A stretch of 22,123 nucleotides of DNA from Streptomyces sp. NRRL F-6131 (GCA_000719695.1 JOHN01000096.1:1-22123), one strand, 5' to 3'. Shown: positions 14,505 to 21,774, counted from the first letter of the stretch. Numbers and translations are program-made. Notes: generated by a model not told the origin, from the sequence alone.

Positions 14505-15719
14505 TTGACCACCGCACCCACCGCACCCACCGCACCCGTCCTCCCACTGCCGGCGCGGCACTCCGGCAGCTGCCCGTTCGGCCCGCCGCCCGCGTACGCC
14601 GAGGCCGCCGCCACCGGGCCGGTGACCAGGGCCGAACTGCCCGACGGCGACCTCTGCTGGCTGGTCACCGGCTTCGCCGAGGTCCGCACCGTGCTGTCCG
14701 ACCGCCGGTTCAGTGCCGACATTCGCCACCCGGCCTTCCCGCTGCTGGTCGCCGGCGCTCGCGAGCTGATCACCGACAATCCGGACTTCCTGCGGCTCGA
14801 CGACCCCGAGCACGCCCGCCAACGTCGCATGATCACCGGGGAGTTCCTGGTCAAGCGGGTGGAGACGCTGCGCCCGGAGATCCAGCGGATCGTGGACGAG
14901 GCGCTGGACCGGATGACCGCGGGCCGGACCACGGCCGACCTGGTCACCGACTTCGCGCTGCCGGTGCCCTCGCTGGTGATCTGCCTGCTGCTCGGCGTGC
15001 CGTACGAGGACCACGACCGCTTCCAGAGTCTGAGCCGCACCATGCTCAGCCGGGAGAGCACCGTGGAGCAGCTCCGGGAGGCGCAGGAGGGGGTCCTGGA
15101 GTACCTGCGCGACCTGACGGAGCGCAAGCGCGCACAGCCGGAGGACGACGTCCTCAGCCGGCTCGCGGCGCGGGACGACCTGACCCCGGACGACGTGGCC
15201 GCCACGGGCGTGCTGCTGCTGGTCGCCGGGCACGAGACGACCGCGAACATGATCGCGCTGTCGACCGCGCTGCTGCTGGAGCACCCCGAGCAGATCCCCG
15301 GCCTGGCCGACCCGGCCACCCTGCCGGGCGCGGTGGAGGAGCTGCTGCGGCTGCTGACCATCGTGCACACCGGCCTGCCCCGGGTGGCGCTGGAGGACGT
15401 GGAGCTGGGCGGCGTCACCGTCCGGGCCGGGGAGGGCGTGATGGCGATGCTCTCCACCGCCAACCGGGACGAGGCGGTGTTCGGCGGCGCCGGGCGTCGG
15501 GCGACGGACGAGCTGGACCTGGGCCGGGACGCCCGGCGGCACGTGGCGTTCGGCTTCGGCGTGCACCAGTGCCTGGGCCAGCCGCTGGCCCGCGCCGAAC
15601 TCCAGATCGCCCTGGAGACGCTGTTCCGCCGGCTGCCGGGGCTGCGGCCGGCCGGCGAGCGCGAGTTCCGTACCGAGTCGTTCATCTACGGGATGCGGTC
15701 ACTGCCCGTGACCTGGTGA
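14505..15719 (+). CDS. Cytochrome P450 monooxygenase (CYP105-like)
   Basis: The predicted protein has 404 residues, the normal length. TTG 14505 is the start: AGGAG lies at 14491-14495, and the nearby GTG 14489 runs into a stop. The oxygen-binding helix motif AGHETT is at 241-246, the ExxR pair is E279/R282, and the haem loop FGFGVHQCLG has its ligand Cys at 356. FSADIRHPAFPLL and LDDPEHARQRRM are typical of the class I bacterial enzymes near CYP105. It hydroxylates or epoxidises a small molecule using electrons from the upstream ferredoxin. The substrate cannot be read from the sequence. No biosynthetic cluster surrounds it, so a xenobiotic or tailoring role is possible. Confidence 0.93.
   Translation: MTTAPTAPTAPVLPLPARHSGSCPFGPPPAYAEAAATGPVTRAELPDGDLCWLVTGFAEVRTVLSDRRFSADIRHPAFPLLVAGARELITDNPDFLRLDDPEHARQRRMITGEFLVKRVETLRPEIQRIVDEALDRMTAGRTTADLVTDFALPVPSLVICLLLGVPYEDHDRFQSLSRTMLSRESTVEQLREAQEGVLEYLRDLTERKRAQPEDDVLSRLAARDDLTPDDVAATGVLLLVAGHETTANMIALSTALLLEHPEQIPGLADPATLPGAVEELLRLLTIVHTGLPRVALEDVELGGVTVRAGEGVMAMLSTANRDEAVFGGAGRRATDELDLGRDARRHVAFGFGVHQCLGQPLARAELQIALETLFRRLPGLRPAGEREFRTESFIYGMRSLPVTW
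14509..14538 (+). repeat. 9-base tandem repeat at P450 N-terminus
   Basis: The unit accgcaccc occurs three times and encodes Thr-Ala-Pro repeats before the P450 fold begins. It probably affects only a flexible tail. Confidence 0.6.
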
Positions 15720-15737
15720 GCGGGACCGGAACCGGGG

Positions 15738-15759
15738 CCGGGGCACTGATCTTCCCCGG
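15738..15759 (+). terminator. Short hairpin after P450
   Basis: ccgggg (15738-15743) and ccccgg (15754-15759) pair around a 10-base loop, 18 bases after the P450 stop. The stem is short, and repeat copy B just downstream may act instead. Confidence 0.35.
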
Positions 15760-15799
15760 TACCGGCCCGAACCGCGTGCAGCCCGCCCGCCGGCCCGGC

Positions 15800-15836
15800 C
15801 GGAATGGGAAGTCGGAATCGCCGACTTCCCGCTCCG
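15800..15836. repeat. Palindromic intergenic repeat, copy B
   Basis: The core gggaagtcgg (15806-15815), loop aatcg and ccgacttccc (15821-15830) pair perfectly. Outer arms cggaat and gctccg extend the stem to 16 pairs with two non-Watson-Crick positions. It lies between the convergent ends of the P450 gene and the phosphotransferase. Confidence 0.85.
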
Positions 15837-15871
15837 AGCACCGTCCACCGGTCGTGCCGCGCCGGGCGGGC

Positions 15872-16604
15872 TCACGTCCGGGACCGCAGGACGTCCACCT
15901 CGCAGCCCGGTGCGAAGGGGTCGAAGCCGTGCTCCACCAGCCAGCGGACGGCCAGCAGGCTGCGTAGCGACCACCACCCGTGGAGCACGTCGAGGTCGAT
16001 GGCGGTGCCGTAGCCCGCGATGACGTCGGCGAGGTGCTCCTCGTGGCCGAGGGTGAAGGTGGCGAGGTCGTACAGGGCGTCGCCGCGGCCCGCTTCGGAC
16101 CAGTCGATGATGCCCGTCACTTCGTCATCGACGAGGAAGACGTGGGCGATCTGCAGGTCGCCGTGCGTGAACGCCGGGGTCCAGGGCCGGAGGGCGGCTT
16201 CGGCGACCCGGCGATTGCGGGTGACCAGGTCGGCGGGCAGGAGGCCGGTCGTCACGAGCAGCTCGCACTCGTCGTCGAGTTCCGCCGTCAGCGCGGCGGT
16301 GCTCCGGCCGGGGTGGCAGGGGCGCTTCGTGCAGGTTCCGGATGGCGGCGCCCGCCGCGGCCCACGCCGCCGGTGACCCGGTCGACGGCCCGCCGAGGCG
16401 TCCGAGCGTCGTCCCCGGGACTGCGGCGATCGCGAGGACGGGCGGCTTGCGCCAGAGGACCTCCGGGGTCGGGACCGGCACCAGGGACATCGCCTCGACC
16501 TCGGCGTCGACGCGCGCCTGATCGGCGTCCACCTTCAGGAACACGTCGCCGACGCGCAGGGTCGCGCGCTCGCGGTGGGCGACGACGACCTCGACCTCGT
16601 CCAT
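15872..16604 (-). pseudogene. Aminoglycoside-type phosphotransferase (APH family), frameshifted
   Basis: The reading begins at ATG 16604 (MDEVEVVVAHRERATLRVGD) and gives the ATP-binding lobe up to IRNLHEAPLPP. It then continues one base out of frame as GRSTAALTAELDDECELLV, followed by the catalytic lobe: FTHGDLQIAHVF (Brenner HGD; His where Asn is common), GIIDWSEAGRGDALYDLATF and the end at 15872. Removing one G from the GGGG run at 16310-16313 restores a single protein of about 243 residues, a plausible length. Known relatives phosphorylate aminoglycosides, macrolides or other small alcohols. The frameshift could be real inactivation or a sequencing error. Repeat copies B and C flank the gene closely on both sides. 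Confidence 0.8.
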
Positions 16605-16661
16605 GGCGGCCAGTATCCCGGGGCGGCCGGGGACAGTCGCGCGATTATCGGCCGACGATCG

Positions 16662-16694
16662 GAGTGGGAAGTCGGCGCCACCGACTTCCCACTC
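16662..16694. repeat. Palindromic intergenic repeat, copy C
   Basis: gagtgggaagtcgg (16662-16675) and ccgacttcccactc (16681-16694) pair perfectly over 14 bases around loop cgcca. It stands 57 bases upstream of the phosphotransferase start and 4 bases after the esterase remnant's stop, both on the minus strand. Confidence 0.88.
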
Positions 16695-16698
16695 AGGG

Positions 16699-17318
16699 TC
16701 AGCGCACCGCCTGCCCGACCGTCAGGTGCAGGACGGCGTCGGCGCCGGGGCGAGGGGTCTCGGGGGTGGTCTCCGGGGCGGTCTCGGGGGCGGTCTCGGG
16801 GGGCGGGGTCAGGTCCCAGGGGGGTGTTTCCCGCTGGGGGAGGTCGCCGTGGTGGCCGAGGCTTCCGGCGACGAAGAAGTACTCCTCGCCGCCGACCAGG
16901 GCGGCCACGATCCGGCCTGCGCCGTTCCATGTCACGTCCGTCTCTCCCATCGTCCAGAGGGCCGGGTTGCGTTGCAGGTGGGCGTTGTGGGCGAAGACGA
17001 ACGTCCCGCCGCGTCGTGCTTCCACGGAGTGGACGTCGAAGGTGACCGGCCGCCGGTTCGGCTCCTGGGCGCCGAAGCCGTGCGAGAAGCCCTCGCCCAT
17101 CACCTCGTCCAGCGATCCGGCGCCGTCCCGGACGAAGGCGTCCACGGCGGGGGCCGCCACCCGGTCGATCTCCAGGGCGACCGACCGGAAGCCCCGGTGA
17201 CCAGCCGGGTGAACAGTTCGTTGCGGACCGGCCCGAAGGCCGGTTCCTGGTGCGTCGGCTCGCCGAAGGCCACCAGGCCGCACGACGCGGGCCCGAAGTC
17301 TCGGATGTCCTGTGTCAT
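16699..17318 (-). pseudogene. Erythromycin-esterase family remnant (frameshift plus internal deletion)
   Basis: ATG 17318 begins MTQDIRDFGPASCGLVAFGE with the family's GExTH motif. The frame breaks near VTG (about 17203-17213) and resumes as GFRSVALEIDRVAAPAVDAF, then EVMGEGFSHGFG. After AQEPNRR the text jumps to DVHSVEARRGGTFVFAHNAH, a segment that in full-length members lies some 170-190 residues further on. The whole gene encodes about 206 residues against about 400 normally. Both a frameshift and a large internal loss are therefore present, so it cannot make a working esterase. A PETAPET-type repeat near the C-terminus comes from a short tandem DNA repeat around 16754-16803. The divergent MerR-type gene was probably its regulator. 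Confidence 0.8.
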
Positions 17319-17329
17319 GAGCCTCAATC

Positions 17330-17342
17330 GTATCCCTGATAC
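17330..17342. promoter_or_regulatory. Palindrome gtatc-cct-gatac upstream of the esterase remnant
   Basis: Five-base arms surround three bases. On the minus strand TACGAT next to it could be the -10 box of the esterase gene. It is a candidate site for the divergent MerR-type regulator. Confidence 0.4.
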
Positions 17343-17347
17343 ACCCG

Positions 17348-17395
17348 TTGAGACTTTTCCGGTCTCGACCCGGGGAATCCGCTGTAAAGTCTCAA
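17348..17395. promoter_or_regulatory. 10-bp inverted repeat over the regulator promoter
   Basis: ttgagacttt (17348-17357) and aaagtctcaa (17386-17395) are exact reverse complements, 28 bases apart. The right arm covers the -10 box TAAAGT (17385-17390), which ends six bases before the GTG start at 17397. This suggests a leaderless message and autoregulation by the encoded protein. Confidence 0.65.
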
Positions 17396-17396
17396 A

Positions 17397-18167
17397 GTGC
17401 CATCCGACCCCAGGAAGAGACTGCGACCGGCCGACCTCGCACGCGAGCACGGCCTCTCCGCCCAGGCCGTCCGCAACTACGAGCAGGACGGGTTCCTCCC
17501 CCGCGCCGCGCGGACGGCGAACGGGTACCGGATCTACACCGAGCTGCACGCGGCGGCGCTGCGCACCTTCCTCGCGCTCGTCCGCGCCCACGGGCACGCG
17601 ACCGCCGGAGTGATCATGAACGCCGTGCACGACGGGCGGATCGACCTCGCCCTGACCGCCGTGGACCAGGGCCACGGCCAGCTGCTCCGCGACCGGGAGA
17701 CCCTCGCCTCGGTGCGCGGAGCCGTGGACCACCTGACGACGGCGACGGCGACGGCGGCGGCGACTACGGCCGCCGCCGAGGACGCACCGCTCCCCCACCA
17801 CGATCCGTGCCCGCTCAGCATCGGCGAACTCGCCCACCGCCTCCGGCTGACGCCCGCCACCCTGCGCACCTGGGAGGCCGCCGGCATCCTCCACCCGGCC
17901 CGCGACCCGGCGACCGGCCACCGCGTCTTCCACCCGGGCGACGTCCGCGACGCCGAACTCGCCCACCTGCTGCGCCGCGGCGGCTACCGCCTGGAGAGCA
18001 TCGCGACCGTCGTCCGGCAGATCCGCACGGCCGGCGGCACGGGCGCGCTCGCCGCCGCGCTCGCCGACTGGCAGGAGCGGCTCACCGGCCGGGGCCTGGC
18101 CATGCTCGGCGCCGCCGCCCGACTGGACTCCTACCTGGCGGCCGTCGCCGCCGAGGCGCCCAGGTAG
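17397..18167 (+). CDS. Transcription regulator with two MerR-type DNA-binding domains
   Basis: The predicted protein has 256 residues. GTG 17397 is the start, placed for leaderless expression. The first winged-helix domain covers about 9-75 (LRPADLAREHGLSAQAVRNY, then GYRIY). A second covers about 139-210 (LSIGELAHRLRLTPATLRTW, then GHRVFHPGDV). They are joined by a Thr/Ala-rich linker at about 112-130. Standard MerR proteins have one such domain plus a dimerisation helix or ligand domain, so this is a fused tandem form. I recall tandem-MerR regulators annotated as TioE-like in Streptomyces, but cannot confirm the match. It is divergent from the esterase remnant and probably controlled it. 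Its last 37 bases overlap the convergent P-loop gene. Confidence 0.85.
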   Translation: MPSDPRKRLRPADLAREHGLSAQAVRNYEQDGFLPRAARTANGYRIYTELHAAALRTFLALVRAHGHATAGVIMNAVHDGRIDLALTAVDQGHGQLLRDRETLASVRGAVDHLTTATATAAATTAAAEDAPLPHHDPCPLSIGELAHRLRLTPATLRTWEAAGILHPARDPATGHRVFHPGDVRDAELAHLLRRGGYRLESIATVVRQIRTAGGTGALAAALADWQERLTGRGLAMLGAAARLDSYLAAVAAEAPR

Positions 18168-18805
18168 GGCGCGAACTGCTCGCCCACCAGGGCCGCCACC
18201 GCCGCAGCGTCCCGGGTGCCGTCGACCTCGACGACCCGGATCCCGAGGCGGCGGGCGTTGCGGACCGCGTCCTCGGCCACCAGGCGGTCACGGGCGACCC
18301 GATTGGCCTGGGCGCGCGCCGGGTCGCCGACCGCGACGCCGAGCGTGCCCGCCCGGGGCAGGTTCCGGAGCTGGTGCTGCCGGAACTCCTCGGTGGGGAC
18401 GAGCAGAACCATCCGCCGCGGCGAGTCGATCAGCGGCGCGACCAGCTCGGGCCGCAGCCCCCAGCCCTCGGCGACCGCCGGGCGGGCGGTGAACAGCGCC
18501 CGCAGATCGTCCAGCGCCCACTCGAAACGGGCCGGGAACCCGGCCAGGGTCTCGGCCGCCATCTCCTGCGGGCTCCGGCCCACCCACACCTCCTCGGCGG
18601 TCGGATCCGCCACCGGCACACCCTCCGCCACCCGCCGGGCGATCCGACGGTCCTGGTGGCCGCGCGCGTCATGGAAGTCGTAGTGGTACACCGTCAGTCC
18701 GTACTGCCGGGCGAGGTGTTCGGCGACGGTGCTCTTGCCCGCCCACTGCGCGCCGCCGATCCAGAGCACGCGGCGCAGGCTGCCGTGCGGATCCAGGATG
18801 TCCAT
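18131..18805 (-). CDS. P-loop ATP-binding protein (kinase-like)
   Basis: The predicted protein has 224 residues. ATG 18805 is preceded by GGAGGA. The N-terminus reads RRVLWIGGAQWAGKSTVAEH with a Walker A GAQWAGKST, then YHYDFHDARGHQDRR. This resembles small-molecule kinases or AAA-like P-loop proteins that bring a substrate into a short cleft. FRQHQLRNLPRAG and ARAQANRVARDRLVAEDAVR look like a lid region with Arg residues. The substrate is unknown. It is divergent from the ATP-grasp gene, with a shared palindrome between them. Confidence 0.8.
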   Translation of the reverse strand: MDILDPHGSLRRVLWIGGAQWAGKSTVAEHLARQYGLTVYHYDFHDARGHQDRRIARRVAEGVPVADPTAEEVWVGRSPQEMAAETLAGFPARFEWALDDLRALFTARPAVAEGWGLRPELVAPLIDSPRRMVLLVPTEEFRQHQLRNLPRAGTLGVAVGDPARAQANRVARDRLVAEDAVRNARRLGIRVVEVDGTRDAAAVAALVGEQFAPYLGASAATAAR

Positions 18806-18887
18806 CGTGAGAGTCCTCCCGTTCCCGGGCGGCGCGATCGGCGGCCCGGGCTTCGAGTGTCCTGGTTTGAGGGGAAAAATTGCAGTC

Positions 18888-18916
18888 TTGTCCTGGTGAG
18901 GGTGGTCGCAGGACAA
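18888..18916. promoter_or_regulatory. Palindromic operator/promoter between P-loop and ATP-grasp genes
   Basis: ttgtcctg (18888-18895) and caggacaa (18909-18916) are exact reverse complements, 13 bases apart. On the plus strand TTGTCC (18888-18893), an 18-base spacer and GACAAT (18912-18917) form a plausible promoter for the ATP-grasp gene. A second tcctggt lies at 18859-18865. A regulator bound here would control both genes. Confidence 0.55.
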
Positions 18917-19001
18917 TGGAGAGGGACAAAAATCGCCGCCGGCGGCCGAGTTGCGGAAACCCGCCGGCCAGGTCTGCTCCGGTGCGCCAGCATGGCGTGC
19001 C

Positions 19002-19778
19002 ATGACGTCGCTCCTGCTGCTCGCACCCCGGATCAACGAGACCGGGCTGGACCTGCTCACCTGCGCCCGGCGGCGCGGGGTACGGGCGCACACCGCCGTG
19101 CGCTGGGAGGTGCCGGCGGAGCTGGCCGGGCTGCGGCCGGCGCACCTGTACGGCGGGCCGCTGTTCGCCGATGTGGCGGCCGGGCGGTTGGGCGTCGCGC
19201 CGCTGGAGCCTGCCGTCGACTGGCTGGCCGGGTTGCCCGGGGAGCTGCTGGGCCGTCAGGTGGAGTGCGCCACGCTGGCCGAGGCACGTCGGCTGCGTCG
19301 GCCGGCCTTCCTCAAACCGGCGGCCGACAAGCTCTTCGCGGCCGCCGTCCACACCGACGGCAGCGGGCTGCCCGGCCCGGACGCCCTGGAGGACGACACC
19401 CCGGTGCTGATCAGCGACGTGGTCGCGTTCGCCCGGGAGTACCGCCTGTTCGTGCTGGACGGGACGGTGCGCGCGGCGAGCCGGTACGCCGTGGACGGCG
19501 GGCTCGCGGTGTCGCCGGAGGTCCCGCCGGACGCGCTCGCGTTCGCGGCGGACGTCCTCGCCGCGGGCGGTCTGCCGAGCGCCGTGGTCGTCGACGTCGG
19601 ACGGCTCGCCGACGGCACCTGGGCGGTGGTCGAGACCAACCCGGCCTGGGCGAGCGGCGGTTACGCCTGCGACTCGAACGCGGTGCTGGACGTGGTGCTC
19701 CGCGCCGCCGGCCCGCGCGACGCGCTCGCCCCCGGGGACGCCGGCTTCGCCCGCCCGGTCCCCGAGGTCGTCCGGTAG
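19002..19778 (+). CDS. ATP-grasp domain protein (DUF4343-like)
   Basis: The predicted protein has 258 residues from ATG 19002; the RBS is weak, so an upstream start in the same frame (18951) cannot be fully excluded. The C-terminal two thirds match the small ATP-grasp proteins: RRPAFLKPAADKLFAAAV near 99-116, EYRLFVLDG near 146-154, AVVVDVGRLADGTWAVVETN near 195-214 and PAWASGGYACD. ATP-grasp enzymes join a carboxylate to an amine or thiol through an acyl-phosphate. Here the partner substrate is unknown. No peptide precursor or transporter that would suggest a RiPP or peptide ligase pathway is seen nearby. Confidence 0.82.
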   Translation: MTSLLLLAPRINETGLDLLTCARRRGVRAHTAVRWEVPAELAGLRPAHLYGGPLFADVAAGRLGVAPLEPAVDWLAGLPGELLGRQVECATLAEARRLRRPAFLKPAADKLFAAAVHTDGSGLPGPDALEDDTPVLISDVVAFAREYRLFVLDGTVRAASRYAVDGGLAVSPEVPPDALAFAADVLAAGGLPSAVVVDVGRLADGTWAVVETNPAWASGGYACDSNAVLDVVLRAAGPRDALAPGDAGFARPVPEVVR

Positions 19779-19792
19779 GGCCCGGGTGTCGC

Positions 19793-19828
19793 GCGCCGTC
19801 CGCTCAGACGCGTTCGAGCGGACGGTGC
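19793..19828. terminator. Hairpin at the convergent ends of ATP-grasp and MOSC genes
   Basis: ccgtccgctc (19796-19805) and gagcggacgg (19816-19825) pair perfectly, and the stem extends by three pairs including one G-T. It overlaps the MOSC stop codon and lies 14 bases past the ATP-grasp stop, as expected for a bidirectional terminator. Confidence 0.55.
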
Positions 19829-20346
19829 GGGCCCGTCGGCAGTTCGGCCTCGATCGCGTCGCCGGGCCGGATCACGCCGCCCGCCCGGACCACGCCCATG
19901 ATCCCGGCCTTGCGCACCACCCGGCCCGCCTCGTCGCGCCCGACGACCTGCTTGAGCAGGCCGTCCTGGAAGGCGTCGATCTGCACGCACGGGTTGCGCA
20001 GGCCGGTGATCTCCACCACCGCCTCGGCGCCGATCCGCAGCAGCGTGCCGACCGGCAGGCCGAGCAGGTCGATGCCCCGCGTGGTGACGTTCTCACCCAG
20101 CTCGCCGGGCGCCACTGCGAACCCGCGCTCCGCCACCTCCGCGAACAACTCCTCGTGGATGAGGTGCACTTGCCGCAGGTTCGGCTGCGTCGGGTCCTGC
20201 GCGACGCGCGAGCGGTGCTTGACCGTCACCCCCGCGTGCACGTCACCCTCCACACCGAGGCCGACGAGCAGGGTGATGCTCTCCCGGTTCGGCTTGGTGA
20301 AGGAGTACTCCCCGTTGCTGCTGACCGCCGCGACCGTCCCACTCAT
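19804..20346 (-). CDS. MOSC domain sulfurase-like protein
   Basis: The predicted protein has 180 residues. ATG 20346 has GGAGGGGG upstream. GVEGDVHAG near 31-39, RQVHLIHEELF near 58-68, PGELGENVTTRGIDLLGLPVG near 80-100 and EITGLRNPCVQID (with the conserved Cys) are the standard MOSC features. MOSC domains bind a persulfide or molybdenum cofactor, and stand-alone forms of this length are common in Streptomyces. Some (YiiM, YuaD) detoxify N-hydroxylated compounds together with reductases. No such reductase lies adjacent, so the substrate is open. Confidence 0.92.
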   Translation of the reverse strand: MSGTVAAVSSNGEYSFTKPNRESITLLVGLGVEGDVHAGVTVKHRSRVAQDPTQPNLRQVHLIHEELFAEVAERGFAVAPGELGENVTTRGIDLLGLPVGTLLRIGAEAVVEITGLRNPCVQIDAFQDGLLKQVVGRDEAGRVVRKAGIMGVVRAGGVIRPGDAIEAELPTGPHRPLERV

Positions 20347-20382
20347 CCGTGCGCCCCCTCCTGTTCGGCACCCATCCGCTCC

Positions 20383-20388
20383 TACCCT
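20383..20388 (+). promoter_or_regulatory. Possible -10 box upstream of the unknown gene at 20426
   Basis: TACCCT fits TANNNT and lies 37 bases before the ATG. No convincing -35 is visible. Confidence 0.3.
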
Positions 20389-20425
20389 AGACCCGGCGGT
20401 CGACGGTGCAGCGGCGGGAGAGTTC

Positions 20426-21055
20426 ATGGGGGCACACACGAACGGGCCGCGCGACGCCGCCGCCCACACGGTCCGGCAGCGGCTGCGGGCCGCGCTGGAA
20501 CGGCACGGCAATGCCGCCGACGACGTGGAACTGCGCATGCTGTACGAGCAGTTGGGACGACCACGGGTGGCGGCGCCGGGGCTTCCGGAGGACGTCCGGG
20601 CGGCCGTCGTGCACGCCTACGCGCCGGGCTGCGGGGCGAGCAGCGATCCGCTCTGGCGGGCGGAGGCGCTCTGCACCGAACCGCCCCCGCCCGTCGACAG
20701 CGCCGAGCGGCTCGGCCGGGCCACGGCCGCGCTCGTCGCCCTCGGGGCGGTCCCGCAGCCGCCGATGCCGTGCGGGCTCTACCACGACGGGGGCGGCGGC
20801 AACTTCGACGTGATCCTCTACGACGACGGCCGCGGTGACCCCGACCGCCCGGGCGAGTTGTTCGTCTCCCGGCTCGGCCTCTTCGTGAACGGCAACGACG
20901 ACGACGAGGACGTCCGCGCGGCCCTGACCGCCGCCGGCTTCCACTGGATCGACGAGCACGCCGGCGGCACCGCGGTCCCCGCCCTCGACGTCCTCTACTT
21001 CGGCGAGTGGACGTCGCTCTGCGTCGACCTCCTGCTGTTCCAGTGGCAGGACTGA
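20426..21055 (+). CDS. Conserved-looking protein of unknown function
   Basis: The predicted protein has 209 residues from ATG 20426, with GGGAG seven bases upstream. The N-terminal half is helical (HTVRQRLRAALERHGNAADD). The C-terminal half has GLYHDGGGGNFDVILYDDGR, then LFVSRLGLFVNGNDDDEDVR and ends in GEWTSLCVDLLLFQWQD. The acidic, aromatic-rich C-terminus looks like a soluble alpha/beta domain. I recognise no family and see no signal peptide or membrane segment. It is divergent from the MOSC gene by 79 bases. Confidence 0.75.
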   Translation: MGAHTNGPRDAAAHTVRQRLRAALERHGNAADDVELRMLYEQLGRPRVAAPGLPEDVRAAVVHAYAPGCGASSDPLWRAEALCTEPPPPVDSAERLGRATAALVALGAVPQPPMPCGLYHDGGGGNFDVILYDDGRGDPDRPGELFVSRLGLFVNGNDDDEDVRAALTAAGFHWIDEHAGGTAVPALDVLYFGEWTSLCVDLLLFQWQD

Positions 21056-21231
21056 GCGCGAGTCGGCCCGCGGAGGCGGGGAATGCCCGACAAGCTCAAC
21101 CTTTCACCCCCGGGGTCGAACTCGACCACACAGTGGAGCACTTGGCGCAGTGGCCGGCGCCGGCCGCCGTGAGCCGCTCGGCCGCCCCCCGGCCGTTCCC
21201 CTCGGCCGTTCTCCCCGACCGGCCCCGTCGG

Positions 21232-21759
21232 CTACCCGGCGGGGTCCTCGGCGTGGTCGCCGAGGGTGAGGAGGACGCGGCGCAGCAGGTCGGTGAGGTG
21301 ACCGCGTTCGGTGGGGGTGAGGCCGGCGAGCTGGCGCTCCTCCCCGGCGAGGTGGTGTTCGACGAGCCGGTCGGTCAGCTCCCGGCCGGCGTCGGTGAGG
21401 GAGATCAGCACCCGGCGCCGGTGTGCGGGGTCGACGGTCCGGTGGACGAGGTCCTTCTCCACCAGGTGGTCGATGCGGTTGGTGAGCGCCGCGGAGCTGA
21501 CCATCGCCGCGGAGCTGAGTTCGCCGGCGGTGAGGACGTACGGCGGGCCGGAGCGCAGCAGGGTGGCCAGGACGTCGAACTCCCAGGGTTCGACGCCGTG
21601 GACGGCCAGGTTCTCCTTGATCCCGCGCTCCAGCAGGCGCGAGGCGCGGGAGAGGCGGCCGATCACGGCCATCGGGGAGGTGTCCAGATCGGGGCGGGCC
21701 GCGCGCCACTGGGCGGTGATGCGGTCGACGCCGTCGTGCTGCGGTTGCTGTTCCGTCAT
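21232..21759 (-). CDS. MarR family transcription regulator
   Basis: The predicted protein has 175 residues from ATG 21759. It has the MarR layout: helical dimer region, helix-turn-helix (LTAGELSSAAMVSSAALTNR near 76-95), then HLVEKDLVHRTVDPAHRRRV (98-117), which is the beta wing. The -10 box TAGACT (21766-21771, minus) ends six bases before the ATG, so the message is probably leaderless. The gene is divergent from the epimerase/reductase gene, and two operator-like copies lie between, so it most likely represses both. MarR proteins usually respond to small phenolic compounds or oxidants. Confidence 0.92.
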   Translation of the reverse strand: MTEQQPQHDGVDRITAQWRAARPDLDTSPMAVIGRLSRASRLLERGIKENLAVHGVEPWEFDVLATLLRSGPPYVLTAGELSSAAMVSSAALTNRIDHLVEKDLVHRTVDPAHRRRVLISLTDAGRELTDRLVEHHLAGEERQLAGLTPTERGHLTDLLRRVLLTLGDHAEDPAG

Positions 21760-21765
21760 GGCCCG

Positions 21766-21771
21766 AGTCTA
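21766..21771 (-). promoter_or_regulatory. -10 box for leaderless marR-family gene
   Basis: Minus-strand TAGACT is followed by six bases and then ATG, so transcription would start at or next to the start codon. Operator copy 1 begins four bases upstream on that strand. Confidence 0.5.
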
Positions 21772-21774
21772 ACA

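Noticed and set aside
15800..15836. Repeat copy B as an ordinary terminator of P450 and phosphotransferase
   Set aside because: It may act so, but the same element occurs in a divergent and in a same-strand upstream gap, so termination does not explain the family.
17348..21055. Open frame of 1235 codons on the plus strand
   Set aside because: It spans several genes on both strands; only its last 209 codons, from ATG 20426, look like protein.
21056..21231. Stretch with gggtcgaactcgacc, reminiscent of a tRNA T-arm
   Set aside because: The loop does not match the TTCGANNC pattern and no acceptor, D or anticodon arms can be drawn around it. I see nothing else in this 176-base gap.
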